Part shown: one piece after another, positions 25,218-37,063 of the stretch
How positions within the stretch are numbered: the stretch's first letter is position 1
How the letters are laid out: every line of letters starts with the position of its first letter
Source of the DNA: Diphasiastrum complanatum
Lineage: Eukaryota; Streptophyta; Lycopodiopsida; Lycopodiales; Lycopodiaceae
NCBI GenBank assembly: GCA_029204225.1
Contig: CM055102.1
Span: 1,638,854-1,702,853, forward strand
Length of the DNA: 64,000 nt
Direction of reading: 5' to 3'
Translations under genes and position numbers: made by a program
The notes under the pieces: model-generated
What the model was told of the DNA's origin: nothing
Database searches by the model: none
What the model saw: only the letters and a program-made list of their open reading frames with translations

Positions 25218-26029
25218 TGTAGAAAAAGGACAAATAGTGATTGTACTATCAATCATTAAGAGTTATTGATTGCTTAATCCATAGAACTATCAAGTTCTAG
25301 ATGTCAGATCTTGATCTAGATGCTTTACACTATGATTTAAGCAAGAGCAATGGATCAAATGATCAAACACATGGATGGGTGGCCTCACACGTGTGGAGGA
25401 CAGTACCTGTACGGCCTGTTTAAAGAGAGTAAAATACATGAATTTACAAATGCATTTCATTCATCAAAACTCAAGACAAATGTGGAAATCTCAACAAAAC
25501 TAGTCACATCAACTTCTCATTGAAATGATTGATCAAGTACATCCATGACCTGCGTATTGTCCAGCAAGCCTTCACACGTGTGAAGAGTGCCTAGTCATCC
25601 AGATCCACCAATGGGAGCCATATGTGCTCATTTCCCAAAGTTGACTATTCTCTTTGGCTAGAAAACAAAAAGCTAGTCTTCCACATTTATAGGAATATTC
25701 CCTATAAAATAGGATCTAATGGAATATTCCTCTCTTATCTTCTAGAATTTTATCCGCACGTGTGAATGGTATCTTGACATGTGTGAGAAATAACTCATTC
25801 ACATGGAAGTCCAATCTATTTACAAAAAGTTTGACCAATTTGACCATTTTCAAGATTCTACTCAAAGGTTAATTTCACACTAGTGTAGATCAAGCTAAAA
25901 CCAATCTAACTTAATAAAAATGACTTATGTACATTCTTTCACACGTAGACTCCACACATGTGAGATCCTATCAAGCTCAAATAACTTGAGATCTACAAGA
26001 TACAACAAGTTGGAAGTGATATTTTAACA
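25218..26029 (-). repeat. 3' LTR of element C
   Basis: 812 bp, from TGTAGAAAAAGG to GATATTTTAACA, next to the purine tract seen on the minus strand as gaggaggag. It contains CACACGTGTG at 25386 and 25573 and further half-sites. Its first 240 bp match 30,186-30,428. Confidence 0.8.
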
Positions 26030-26693
26030 CTCCTCCTCACTTCTAACTTGGCAAGTCTAATGTACACATATCTACAACTCCAAGAGCATTTCTTAATTTG
26101 AAAAATGAATCTTTTTATCAAAGGTTTGGTTAAGATATCAGCTATGCACTCAGATGAAGACACATGATGAAGTTGAACCTCCTTGGAATGCACCTTCTCC
26201 CTCACAAAGTGATGAGCTATCTCAATATGCTTTGTTCTAGCATGGAAGATCGGATTGGTAGCAATTTGTTGAGAAGCTTGATTGTCACAATAGATGCAAA
26301 GGACCTCCTCGGCCTTTAGTACTTGAAGTTTCACCAAAATTCTTTTTAGCCATAGGAGTTCTTTGGTTGTTGAAGTCAATGCCTTGTACTCGGCTTCACA
26401 AGAGGAAAGAGAAATTGTGGATTCCTTTTTGGAAAGCCAAGATATCACTCCTCCACAAAGAAAAGTGACAAATGCACTTATGGATCTTCTATCATCTTAT
26501 CTCCTGCAAAATCTGAATCCGAAAATGCTCTCAAGTACAAGTTAGATCCTTGATAGAGAATGCCAAAAAATCTAGTAGAAGAGACATATCTAAGCACTCT
26601 CTTGGCACTTTTCCAATGATGCATCAAGGGACCTTGCATATATTGACTTAACTTGCTTATACTATAACTCAAATATGGTCTAGTGATTGCCAA
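25993..26693 (-). pseudogene. Element C RNase H
   Basis: Two frames cover the domain: HWKSAKRVLRYVSSTRFFG, FSDSDFAGDKM (26,693-26,478) and then MISWLSKKESTISLSSCEAEYKAL, CDNQASQQIATNPIFHARTKHIE, HHFVREKVHSKE, ADILTKPL (26,448-26,050). A frameshift separates them. The second frame runs past the end of the protein into the LTR. Confidence 0.8.
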
Positions 26694-27691
26694 TAGATTT
26701 TGGACCCTATTAGCTTCCTAAAGAGTGTGATGTCCTCAAAGGATGCTTCATCACAATCATTAGTAACTTTACAAGTTTGCTCCATAGGGGTGTCAATCCC
26801 TTTACAATCTTTCATGCCAAACCTCTCAAGAATGGAAGTACCATACTTTGATTGACTTATAAAAGTAAAATCACTACCTCTAGTAACTTCTATTCCAAGT
26901 ATGAACTTAAGAAGTCCTAGATCTACCATCTTGAACTCACTAGACAAGGAAACTATAACATTTCTTATGCCTTCACCATCATTTCCTGTCAATATGATAT
27001 CATCAACATAAAGTACTAAAATGATGATCCTTCCATCATTACATTTGATGTAAGAGCTAATCACAAAGCCAAGAGAGTAGAGAAAATCATGCAACCTAGA
27101 GTACCAAGCTCTAGGTGCTTGCTTCAAGCCATATAGGCTCTTCCTTAAGTGGCAAACCTTGTCCTCCTCACCATCCTTGATGAAGCCCTCAGGTTGCAAC
27201 ATGTATATTTCCTCCTCCAAGTAGCCATTCAAAAAAGCATTTGTCACATCCATTTGATGGAGATTCCACTTGAATAAAGTAGCAATACAAATGATCAATC
27301 TAATGGTTATAAGTTTTGCTACAGGAGCAAATGTTTCTTCATAATCTATGCCTTTAGTTTGAAGAAACCCCTTAGCAACCAATCTAGCTTTGTACTTACT
27401 TACAGATCCATCTTGATTGTACTTTAATCTATAGATCCACTTACATGCACGTGTCTTCTTCCCATATGGAAGGTGTACAAGATTCCAAGTTTGATTATCT
27501 ATCAAAGCATCAAACTCTACTTGCATTGCATCTCTCCAAACTTGTGATCTACTTGCATCTTCATAACATGATGGCTCTTCAAGCATTGTGGTTAGAAAAG
27601 AGTAAGAGGTAGAAGGAGATGTGTCTTCCCTTTGCTTTTCTTTCTCAAAGTATGTGAGCCTCCTTGTGGATCTTCTCGGCTCCTTTGGCAC
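26669..27691 (-). pseudogene. Element C reverse transcriptase
   Basis: Contains CKWIYRLKYNQDGSVSKYKA, VAKGFLQTKGIDYEETFAPV, MDVTNAFLNGYLEEEIYM, LYGLKQAPRAWYSRL and an intact LYVDDIILTG. About five residues are missing just before the YVDD strand (SSY joins directly to IKCNDG). The frame then breaks after FRKLIGSKIY. Confidence 0.85.
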
Positions 27692-27697
27692 TTGATT

Positions 27698-28416
27698 TTA
27701 ATCTTCCAAAAGATCATTTTCAAGAGGCTCTTCCTCAGGTGTTGCAAGATCTTCATCACCTAAGAGATTAGATGAATTTGGAGACAACTTGTAACTTTGA
27801 GATTCATCAAACGAGACATCCTTGCTAGCTTTTACTTTCTTTGAAATAGGATCAAATATCCTATATCCTTTGCTATTTTCACTATAGCCTACAAATATTC
27901 CTTTGAAGGAAGTTGCATATTCTTTTCTTCTTGTTTTCGAAAGGAATGTGGACATAACATATACATCCAAACACTTTAAAATCTTTTACATTGGGCTTAT
28001 TGCCAAACAAAGCTTGAAATGGTGAGATCCCACCAATAACACTACTAGGAAGCCTATTACATAAGTAATTAGCACAAGTTATGGCCTCCCCCCAAAAAGT
28101 GATGGGTAGAGATGCAAAGTCTTAAAGGTTTTGCACATTCACAAAGACTCCTATTTTTCCTCTTGAGCACCCCATTTTGTTGGGGGGTGTAAGGACAAGT
28201 GAGTTCTCTCTTAATGCCATTGATCTCACAAAAGTCTCTCATCTTATTGGAGATATACTCTCCTCCATTATCACATCTTAGAACTTTAATGCAAGAACTA
28301 AGTTGCTTTTCCAGTAGAGACTTAAACTTTACAAAAGCTTCATATACAAGGCTTTTCTTAGGCAATAAATCAATCCAAGTGTATCTAGTACAATCATCAA
28401 TAAAAGTCACATACAT
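27698..28416 (-). pseudogene. Element C integrase
   Basis: The core starts MYVTFIDDCTRYTWIDLL and continues through LRCDNGGEYISNKM and TPQQNGVLKRKNRSLCE. Here the catalytic Glu of the usual GVAERKNR is replaced (GVLKRKNR). A frame break follows, then KGIFVGYSENSKGYRIFDPI (27,970-27,698). The Glu loss alone would inactivate strand transfer. Confidence 0.8.
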
Positions 28417-28491
28417 TAAAGCTCCTCCATTACTTTCATGAGAAAAAGTATGTACATCCGAATGGATAAGATCTAAAGGTGTTGTTAAAGA

Positions 28492-29373
28492 TCACTTGTA
28501 GCAAGTCTTGTGTGACTTTGCAAGGCCACATGCCTCACACACTTTGCCACACTTCTTGAAAGCTTTTGGTAGGCTAAGAGCTAGCTCCTTTGATGCCATG
28601 TATTCCATTGATTGAAGAATAGGATGGCCCAATCTTTTGTGCCAAAGCTCTACTTGAGTCAACTCCTCCCTAACCATATTCACACTTTCAATAGCCACAT
28701 TAGCATCCAACTTGAAAAGCCTTCCTTGCTTAATGCCACTAGCTATGCACTTATTATTTTTCAAGATGGAACACACTCCATTCTTGAAATGTACATCTAG
28801 TCCATTGTCCATTAATTGACCAACACTAAGCAAGTTTTTTTTAATGGATGAAACATACAAAACATTATCAAGATCTATCCTTTTAGATGATCCTAAGCAT
28901 AATGGAATAGATCCTATGCCATCTATGTTGCATTCTTGATCACTAGCTATGTAGATTGATTTCTTAGAATCATTATAAGAAAGTAGATAAGAGAAATAAT
29001 GCTTGTTGAATGACATGTGGGAACTAGCCCCACTATCAATCCACCATGTCTCTTGGCTTGATATTGGTGTAGGTGCTACCATCAAGGATATGTTAAAGCC
29101 ATCCTCTTCCTCCTCCCCTTGTGCAAGATTGCCTTGATCATCATTCCCTTGTGCATTCTTCTTCTTATAGCATTCGGAAGCAAAGTGTCCTTTCTTCTCA
29201 CAAAAGAAACACTTCAACTTATCTTTGTTCTTTTGCTTCCCTTTGGAGGTAGATGCTCCATCCTTTGCCTCGGCCTCCTTGCCTTGGACCTTCTTGAAAG
29301 GATGAGACTTCTTCTTGCCTTTAGATATGAAGTTTGCTTTCTCATTACCATTATGTAGTGATAAGGACCCCAT
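28492..29373 (-). pseudogene. Element C nucleocapsid, protease and integrase zinc domain
   Basis: In order: Lys-rich linker, zinc knuckle CFFCEKKGHFASEC, protease active site WWIDSGASSHMSF, NLLSVGQLMDNG, and the integrase HHCC module (WHKRLGHP...VCEACGLAKSH). This segment is continuous for about 290 residues. Confidence 0.85.
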
Positions 29374-29798
29374 TCTTGTTCGAGGTGTAGAATCCTACTC
29401 TCCTCGACCAAAAAAACATTATGCAATTTTTCAATTGATGGAAGTTGGTCTTGAATAGCAAAAGATTGAACTAGATTAGAGAACTCATCTCCTAATCCAC
29501 TCAATATTACTTGTACTAGTTCATTATTTTCTCTCCTATAGATCCCAATTCTTTGTTCAAGGATTTTTATCCTTAGGACATACTCTTGTCCATTTTCTCC
29601 ACTTCCCCTCATGCTTTTCAAGATCAAGTTTCTTAGCATAAGCACTCTTGAAGTGTTATTGGATTCATATCCCAAGCCTCTTTTGATGTGGTACAAGAAG
29701 CCACCTCCTTCAAGAGGTCGTTGCTTACATTTAACTTCAAGCAATGTAGTCCTCAAAGAAATTGATTCTAGTTCAAATGGGTTTGATATTTCACACAC
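29214..29798 (-). pseudogene. Element C gag fragment
   Basis: A copia capsid (UBN2-type) fragment with SMRGSGENGQEYVLRIKIL, ELVQVILSGLGDEFSNLVQSF and a LHNVFLVEESR helix. The N-terminal third is absent or unrecognisable, and it overlaps the next frame by a shift. Confidence 0.7.
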
Positions 29799-30185
29799 AC
29801 TTAAGATCTGAACAAATCAGCCTTAAAGATCTGATCTAATGCTTCAAAATGAATTACTTAAATGACTCAAATCACTATTTGATCATTAGCATTCAATAGT
29901 TTGAACCTAGATCTAGACAATGCACTAAAAACCTTGAATTTTGGACTAGTATGCACGATTTTTGGATCAAAAACACTTATGGAAGTTAATTTGAAGACTG
30001 CTGTATAGTTTCACACATGTGTACAATACTTCAGTAGCCCACAAATCGATCTTGACCAAAAACAATGATGTTTCTTCTCTCTTTGAACTCGCCCTCTCAA
30101 TTAGAACTCAAAACAACAAATTGTCAATGATTTCTCAAGTACTAGTAATCATTTAGATCACTCTTAGACTTGATTTTCAGAGATT
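29799..30185 (-). other. Leader region of element C
   Basis: Between the gag fragment and the 5' LTR remnant. No gene. The expected TGGTATCAGAGC primer site next to the LTR edge (30,186) is not recognisable. Confidence 0.4.
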
Positions 30186-30428
30186 TGCAGAAAAAAAGGA
30201 CAAATATTGATTGTACTATCAATCATTAAGAGTTATTGATTGCTTAATTCAAAGATCTATCAAGTTCTAGATATTAGATCTTGATCTAGATGCTTTACAC
30301 TATGATTTAAGCAAGAACAATGGATCAAATTATCAAACACATGGATGGGCGGCCTCACAGTGTGGAGGATAGTACCTGTATGGCCTGTTTATAGAGAGTA
30401 AATTACATTAACTTACAAATGCATTTCA
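30186..30428 (-). repeat. Partial 5' LTR of element C
   Basis: Matches 25,218-25,470 closely (ggacaaatattgattgtac, caatcattaagagttattga, tagatgctttacactatg, gcggcctcacagtgtgg). It stops at gcatttca, where element D begins. One base is missing in what was a CACACGTGTG palindrome. Confidence 0.8.
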
Positions 30429-31083
30429 TGTGAAAAATACAGATCCTAAGTGGATCTAAACTCCAAGATCATTGGCTTGAATGCTTGCACTCCAAACTAC
30501 ATAAGCTAGGAATTGGCAACACATTCTATGCTACCTAGAATGCAAAGAACTTGATCAAAAAGCATTTATCACAAATGGAAACTTCCATAAACATCAAGTG
30601 CGGCCCAAAATAGCATTATACAGTCCATAATACATCAGCCTACCACTTTTGGAAAGCACCTAAGATCATACACAATAGCTTGAAGACAATACACACAACA
30701 ATGCTCTCAATGGAGGAAGAAACAATGACAATGATCTATTGATCTCAATGAAGCATACAAAAGGTTTCTCCAACCTGTTCTCCACGACTTCCCTACTATT
30801 TATGGATGAGGAAGATGACTCTCTCTCCTCTCTCTAGAAGGTACTTGACCCTAGATATTCCCTATATAGGAAAAATAGCTAAAAATGGCTTATATGACCA
30901 AAATACATCAAAATGGTCTCATTTTGAAGGGTATGAAGTTTGACACTTCATCATACTGAAAAAATACAGTAAATAAAAACATTGTGGCCTGTTTCACACG
31001 TGTGAAACTCCAGAACCAAAACTATTTACAATTTTAGCCAATTTAGGCCTCAAACTAGCTAGGAAATGTTGACAATTTTCACA
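30429..31083 (-). repeat. 3' LTR of element D
   Basis: 655 bp, TGTGAAAAAT...ATTTTCACA, next to a minus-strand purine tract (gttgaagagggag). It has CACACGTGTG at 30995-31004. Confidence 0.9.
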
Positions 31084-31845
31084 CTCCCTCTTCAACATTG
31101 GATGCTAGTTTCAACATAGTCTTTGAGCACATTCCAAGATTAGATCTATGCATTAAATATAGGTCCTTTCCCAATGGTTTGGTGAAGATATCAGCCACAC
31201 ACTCCTTTGAAGAGATATGTTGAAGCTCCACCTCTTTGGCAATGACTTGATCTCTCACAAAATGGTGAGCAATCTCAATGTGCTTGTTCCTTGCATGAAA
31301 AAAAAGGATTGCTTGCCAAGCTTTGGGCTGAAAGGTTATCACAAAGTATGATTGGAGTCTTCTCTGGTTCCAACAAGTGAAGATCCAATAACATCCTCTT
31401 GATCCAAAGAATCTCCTTGGTGCATGTTGTTAATGCCTTGTACTCGGCTTCGATGGAAGATAGAGAGATAGTTGGTTGCTTCTTTGATAGCCATGAGACC
31501 ACTCCATCTCCAAGATAGATTGCAAAGGCACTTGTTGACTTCCTATCCATTTGATCACCTGCAAAATCTGAATCTGAAAATCCACAAAGGTTAGGTGTAG
31601 TACCTCCATACAAGATGCCAAAATCTCTAGATCCCGAGATGTATCTAAGTACTCTCTTTCCTAGCTTCCAATGAGCCTCACTAGGATCTTGCATAAATTG
31701 ACTTAGTTTACCAACCACAAAGCTTAGATCAGGTCTTGTGATGGTTAACCATATAAGAGATCCTATTAGCTTTCTATAGAGAGTAATGTCCTTGAAGGAT
31801 CTTTCATTACTTCTTGTAGTTAGCTTTACATTTGATTCCATAGGA
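31079..31845 (-). pseudogene. Element D RT end and RNase H
   Basis: Continues the D polyprotein on the far side of element E: PMESNVKLTT, LYRKLIGSLIWLTITRPDLS, FSDSDFAGDQMDRKS, SSIEAEYKAL, CDNLSAQSLASNP. A +1 shift follows in a run of eight T on the minus strand (A8 near 31299-31306), after which ARNKHIEIAHHFVRDQV and ADIFTKPLGKD continue in another frame. The shift could be real or a homopolymer sequencing error. Confidence 0.85.
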
Positions 31846-31850
31846 GTAGA

Positions 31851-32503
31851 TGTGAAAAATTGTCAACTAGTAGTATTTTCCTAACTTGAGATTTTGTAGG
31901 CCTATGGCCAAATAAAAGTTAGAGATAGGTTCATACATGTATGTAGAGGCCCAAAGTATGTGTACACTACTTTTGAGGTCACATTAATTAGAGGAGGTCG
32001 AGTGTGGAGCTCTTCTATTGGCTCATAATTTGGTGCATTCCTATTTGACCAAATTTCTAGGTATATGGGTGAATCCTATTGGACCCCAATTTTAGCCTAT
32101 CATAAGACAAGTGGCCAAGAGGCACTATGGCTGCTATAAATAGCCATCTCCACGAGTATGTACACATCTCATTTTCATTCTATTGAATGAATGTTATGCT
32201 CTTTGAAGGTCCATCTTCTTCTCTCTCACTTTTTTGTTCATATCTTGCATTCTAGCCACTAGAATTGTGATTTCTTTGTTGCTATGGCTTCACACGTGTG
32301 AAATGCAGGTTGTAGGCTCTGAAGTACGGACAGGGACAGCAAGTTTCTGTTTGTGGAAGCTTATGATCAGATTTTGATGTTTAGTTGATGTTTAGTATGC
32401 TTAACATCACAATTTCTATCATTTTTTCAATCTAGATGTGCATAACTTCCATGGCCAAGATCTTTATGAAACTTTAGCATCTTTTGGATCTGAGTTTTTC
32501 ACA
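31851..32503 (+). repeat. 5' LTR of element E
   Basis: Begins TGTGAAAAATTG and ends GAGTTTTTCACA. It has a TATA box CTATAAATAG at 32134-32143 and CACACGTGTG at 32291-32300, about 150 bp downstream of the TATA, so in the transcribed part of the LTR. Confidence 0.95.
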
Positions 32504-32515
32504 TGGTATCAGAGC
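32504..32515 (+). promoter_or_regulatory. Primer-binding site of element E
   Basis: TGGTATCAGAGC directly after the LTR, the standard plant copia site complementary to the 3' part of initiator tRNA-Met. About 600 bp of untranslated leader follow before the ORF. Confidence 0.9.
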
Positions 32516-33112
32516 ATTAGGCGGCCAAATGTGCAGGTTTTGCCAGATTTAGAAGAGATTTGTGGGCGAGTTTGCTTTTGTAGCATTCCAATCAAGTTTC
32601 TAGCTAAAAATCTTGTTGATTTATGTGTAGAAATTGGATCTTTGTGATCAAAACATCATTTGTATGCATTTCAATTGAAGTAGGGCGAATTCCCTCTGTA
32701 CTTATCAGAATAAGGAGACAAAAATTGTTTTGGAAAGAGGGAGATGCAAGATCCAACAAGATCCTATTAGTTTTCCATTCTAGCATATAGTTTTTTGATT
32801 CAATTTCTTGCTTCTTCATGTCAAAAACTTCAAAATTGATGTAACCCTCTGATTTTCAGTTTGCTGAATGATTCAAGAGTGTATTTCAATCTTAGGAGTG
32901 AGGGAAAAGCAAGTATATTGAGGTTTGGTCTTGGTTTGATCAAGAAATCATAAAACTAGTGGCTAAAATTAAGGAAAAAGTGAGGAAAAGAGAGAAAAAG
33001 TAAGGTTTTAGGTTCCAAATCTTTGTGATTTCTTCTTGTGTTTCATTTGTTGATTCAAGAGAGTGCTTAGTGCATTGGAACAGGTCAAAGATCAGAGATC
33101 AATCATTGCAAC

Positions 33113-36100
33113 ATGGCTACAAATGGAGGCTACATGTTGGAAAGCAATGATAGGCTTACCTCCCTCAACTATTCTACTTGGAAAGTAAGGATGGAGTCTT
33201 TGCTTGAGATGAATGAGTTGATGGATATTGTTGTAGGTGTGGAGGAGAGACCTTTGGCACCTCAAGAACAATTGAGGTATGACAAGAGGGCAAAGAAAGC
33301 CCTTCACATGATCAAGATGAATGTGACAAATGAGCTTATCAAAGAGGTTGGTAAGTGCACATCATCTAGTGAAGCTTGGGAAGCCTTGAAGAAGGTTTAT
33401 GAATCCAAGTCTACTTCTAGAGTGTTGACTTTAAGAAGGCAAATCTTTTCTTGTATGCAAAAGAAGAGTGAGAATGGACATGCTTTTGTTTTGAGAGTTA
33501 AAGCATTGAATGATGAGTTAGCATGCATTAATGATGGCATAAATAATGAGGAGCTTGTTCAAGTGATTCTCAATGGCTTGTTGGATGATCATGCTAATCT
33601 TGTTCAAAGTTATGCTATCCAAAAATGTTTACCAAGTGTTGGAGACTTGCAAGAGGTCTTGTTGGCTGAAGAATTCAGGTTGCAAGCAAGAGTGGGAGCA
33701 TCTTCTACATCTCAAGGAGGAGAAGAGGAGGCAATGTTCTCTAAAGGCAAGTTCAAGGGCAAAGGTAAAAGCAATTGGTCTAAAGGGCAAGACCAAGGTG
33801 AGCACTCTACTTTTGGCAAAAAGAAGGATAGATCTAAGCTAAAATGTTTCTATTGTGGAGTCAAAGGGCATTTTGCTAGTGATTGTTTTAAGAAAAAGAG
33901 GGATCAAGGGGAAAAGCAAACCAATCTAACTATTGATGAGGGTGGGGATGAGCTTCTTTCAAATGATGCTTTTGTTATGTCATCTTGCTTGTTGGCTAAT
34001 CATGGAGACATTGATCCTTGGTGGATTGATAGTGGAGCCACTTCTCATATGACATATCATAAAGAGTATTTTTCATCTTTAATGGCATTTGATGGTGATA
34101 GGAAGGTAATCTATACCGCAAATGATGGTGAGTGTGCAATCAAGGGGATTGGCACAATTCCTATTTCACTTTCTACAAATAGGAATATAGAATTGAAAGA
34201 TGTTTTGCTCATTCCATCCATTACCAAGAACTTACTTAGTGTAAGCCAAATGCTTGACAAAGGATTCAAAGTTGAGTTTGATGGTGATGCTTGCTTGATC
34301 AAAAAGGGGTGTAGTATCATTGCAAAAGGGAAAAGGCAAGGGAAATTGTTCAAGCTTGATGCATGTGTTGTTGCTAACCAAGTTGGATGCATGGCAAATG
34401 AACAAATGTCAATTCAAGAGGTATGGCATAAAAGGATGGGACATCTCAACTACAAGGCCTTGGAGGTAATAGCCAAAAAGGAGGTAGTAAGGGGACTTCC
34501 CAAGTCTCTTACTTGCTTGAATCATGTTTGTGAAGAATGTGCTTTGTCTAAATCACATAGATTGCCATATACTAGATCTATATCTAGATCTAAGATGCCT
34601 TTTTCTCTCTTGCATTCGGATATTCATGGTGTTACTACAATTAGCAATGGAGGTGCTAAGATGTATGTAACTTTCATTGATGATTTTAGTAGATTTTGTT
34701 GGGTTTATCTACTAAAGAGCAAGGATGAGGTGTTTGATGTGTTTGTCAAGTTCAAAGTTGCTATTGAGACTCAATTTACAACCAAAATCAAATGCTTGAG
34801 GAGCGACAATGGTGGTGAATACATTTCTAACAAATTCAAAGCCTTTTGCGATGAGCATGGGATCAAGAGGGAGTACACATGTCCAAGAACACCACAACAA
34901 AATGGAGTGGCCGAGAGGAAGAATAGAACCTTGTGTGAGAGTGCAAAGGCAATGAGATTGAATGCTAATCTTCCTAAACCTTTTTGGAGTGATGCTTTGT
35001 TGTGTGCAAATTTCCTATGCAATAGATGGCCAAGTGTTGTATTGGAAGGAAAAACCCCTTTTGAAGCTTTGTTTGGTACGAAGCCTAATGTCAAGTTTCT
35101 AAGAACTTTTGGATGCATTTGCTACTTCAACATTACTCTTGATGATAGAACTAAGGAGGATCCATCTTCAAGAAAGGGCATTTTTGTTGGTTATAGTGAA
35201 GTAAACAAAGCATATAGGATTTATGTTCCTTCAATCAAGAAAGTGTTCACAAGTAGGGATGTCATTTTTGATGAAAGTAACATTCCAAAAGTTGTTTCAA
35301 GTGATGATGGTGTTGTTGCAACTAATGTGCTTGATGACAATGGAGTTGATGACACATTGGATGTGGATGTTGAAGAAGCCTCTTCAAGTCAAATTCCAAG
35401 GAGAACTCCAAGGCATAAAGTGAAACCCTCAAGGCTCACTTATGATGGCAAAGGTAAGCAAGTGGTGGATGGATCCAACTATGCTTTCCTAACTTCTTTT
35501 GATGTACCTTCATGTGTAGATGAAGCAAGGCAAAAAGAGGAATGGATCCAAGCAATGGATCTTGAGTTTGAAGCACTTATGAAGAACAACACATGGAGAT
35601 TGGTGGAGCTTCCAAAGGGCAAAAGTGCAATTGGATGCAAATGGATCTTCAAGGTAAAGACAAATCAAGATGGATCTATCAACAAGTTGAAGGCAAGGTT
35701 GGTGGCTAAAGGTTATGCTCAAGAGCATGGCATTGACTATGAGGAAACCTTTGCACCCGTGGCAAAGATGGTGAGCATAAGAGTAATCATTTCCCTTGCA
35801 ACTCTTTATGGATGGGATCTTTGGCAATTAGACATTTCTAATGCTTTCTTGAATGGTGATCTTGAAGAGGAAGTCTACATGGAGCAACCCGAGAGCTATG
35901 TTTCTCATAGCAAGCCTAATCATGTGTGTTTTCTACAAAAAAGTTTGTATGGTCTTAAGCAAGCACCAAGGAGTTGGTATGCTAGGCTTAACTCTTTTCT
36001 ACTTTCTCAAAACTTCACTATGAGTGAGTATGATCATTCACTTTACTTTAGAATTAGTGCTAATGATGTTACAATCCTTCTAATTTATGTGGATGACATT

Positions 36101-37063
36101 ATTTTAAGTGGAGGGAACAAGGAAGATATAGAAGATATCAAGAAAGCACTAAAAAAGGAATTTGAAGTGCATGATCTTGGTCTTTTGAGCTATATCTTAG
36201 GAATAGAAGTAATTAGAACTTCTCAAATCACTTTTATTTCACAAGAGAAGTATGCTATTTCTATTCTCAATAGATTTCATATGGTAGATGCAAATCCTAT
36301 TGATACACCTATGGAATCACATGTAAAGCTAACTATAAGAGGTAATGAAAGATCCTTCGAGGACATTACTCTCTATAGGAAGCTAATAGGTTCTCTTATA
36401 TATCTAACCATCACAAGACCTGATTTATCTTATTGTGTTGGTAGATTAAGCCAATTCATGCAAGATCCTAGCATAGAACATTGGAAACTAGGAAAGAGGA
36501 TCTTGAGATACATCTCGGGAACAAAAGATTTTGGCATTGTTTATAGAGGCTCATCACCTAACTTATTTGGTTTTTCAGATTCAGATTTTGCAGGAGACCT
36601 TATGGATAGAAAATCCATAAATGCACATGCTATTTTCATAGGTGATGGAGCTATCTCATGGATGTCGAAGAAACAAGCAACTATATCACTTTCTTCTAGT
36701 GAGGCCGAGTACAAAGCTTTGACATCATGCACAAAGGAGATGGTGTGGATCAAGAGGATGATTATGGAGCTTCATTTGCTGGATTTTTCAGAGAGTCCAA
36801 TCATCTTTTGTGACAACCTTTCAGCCCAAAGTCTAGCAAGCAATCCGGTTTTCCATGCAAGGAGCAAACATATCGAGGTGGCTTACCATTTTGTGAGAGA
36901 ACAAGTGTTGGCAAAAGAGATCAAGCTTGAACATGTCCCATCAAAGGAATGTGTGGCTGATATCTTTACCAAAGCATTGGGAAAGGACTTATTTTTCAAG
37001 CATAGAACAAGTCTTGGTGTACTTTCTAAATCTATGCTAAAACTAGTTGAAGAGGGAGTGTGA
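33113..37063 (+). CDS. Element E gag-pol polyprotein (copia)
   Basis: A single uninterrupted ORF of 1,316 residues with every domain needed for copia transposition, in copia order. Gag capsid (UBN2-like) covers about residues 20-200; zinc knuckle CFYCGVKGHFASDC about 245-258; protease WWIDSGATSHMT about 303-314. The integrase HHCC module is about 437-475, with core Asp near 501 (HSDIHG), Asp near 565 (SDNGGEY) and Glu near 601 (GVAERKNR). RT runs about 830-1075 with LDISNAFLNGDLEEEVYM and YVDDIILSG near 992. RNase H has SDSDFAGD near 1156, SSEAEYKAL near 1195 and ARSKHIEV. It ends in a short conserved tail (SMLKLVEEGV) overlapping the start of the 3' LTR. No inactivating change is visible, so it may still be autonomous and could mobilise A and B. 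Confidence 0.96.
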   Translation: MATNGGYMLESNDRLTSLNYSTWKVRMESLLEMNELMDIVVGVEERPLAPQEQLRYDKRAKKALHMIKMNVTNELIKEVGKCTSSSEAWEALKKVYESKSTSRVLTLRRQIFSCMQKKSENGHAFVLRVKALNDELACINDGINNEELVQVILNGLLDDHANLVQSYAIQKCLPSVGDLQEVLLAEEFRLQARVGASSTSQGGEEEAMFSKGKFKGKGKSNWSKGQDQGEHSTFGKKKDRSKLKCFYCGVKGHFASDCFKKKRDQGEKQTNLTIDEGGDELLSNDAFVMSSCLLANHGDIDPWWIDSGATSHMTYHKEYFSSLMAFDGDRKVIYTANDGECAIKGIGTIPISLSTNRNIELKDVLLIPSITKNLLSVSQMLDKGFKVEFDGDACLIKKGCSIIAKGKRQGKLFKLDACVVANQVGCMANEQMSIQEVWHKRMGHLNYKALEVIAKKEVVRGLPKSLTCLNHVCEECALSKSHRLPYTRSISRSKMPFSLLHSDIHGVTTISNGGAKMYVTFIDDFSRFCWVYLLKSKDEVFDVFVKFKVAIETQFTTKIKCLRSDNGGEYISNKFKAFCDEHGIKREYTCPRTPQQNGVAERKNRTLCESAKAMRLNANLPKPFWSDALLCANFLCNRWPSVVLEGKTPFEALFGTKPNVKFLRTFGCICYFNITLDDRTKEDPSSRKGIFVGYSEVNKAYRIYVPSIKKVFTSRDVIFDESNIPKVVSSDDGVVATNVLDDNGVDDTLDVDVEEASSSQIPRRTPRHKVKPSRLTYDGKGKQVVDGSNYAFLTSFDVPSCVDEARQKEEWIQAMDLEFEALMKNNTWRLVELPKGKSAIGCKWIFKVKTNQDGSINKLKARLVAKGYAQEHGIDYEETFAPVAKMVSIRVIISLATLYGWDLWQLDISNAFLNGDLEEEVYMEQPESYVSHSKPNHVCFLQKSLYGLKQAPRSWYARLNSFLLSQNFTMSEYDHSLYFRISANDVTILLIYVDDIILSGGNKEDIEDIKKALKKEFEVHDLGLLSYILGIEVIRTSQITFISQEKYAISILNRFHMVDANPIDTPMESHVKLTIRGNERSFEDITLYRKLIGSLIYLTITRPDLSYCVGRLSQFMQDPSIEHWKLGKRILRYISGTKDFGIVYRGSSPNLFGFSDSDFAGDLMDRKSINAHAIFIGDGAISWMSKKQATISLSSSEAEYKALTSCTKEMVWIKRMIMELHLLDFSESPIIFCDNLSAQSLASNPVFHARSKHIEVAYHFVREQVLAKEIKLEHVPSKECVADIFTKALGKDLFFKHRTSLGVLSKSMLKLVEEGV

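Larger units (their letters stand above)
25218..30428 (-). mobile_element. Decayed copia element C
   Basis: Minus-strand order: partial 5' LTR (30428-30186), leader, gag, zinc knuckle and protease, integrase, RT, RNase H, purine tract, 3' LTR (26029-25218). Several frame breaks and small deletions make it inactive. The 5' LTR is cut at 30,428 by the end of element D and its missing part is not found beyond D. The normal primer site is absent next to the 5' LTR. Its LTR family recurs at 63.77 kb. Confidence 0.85.
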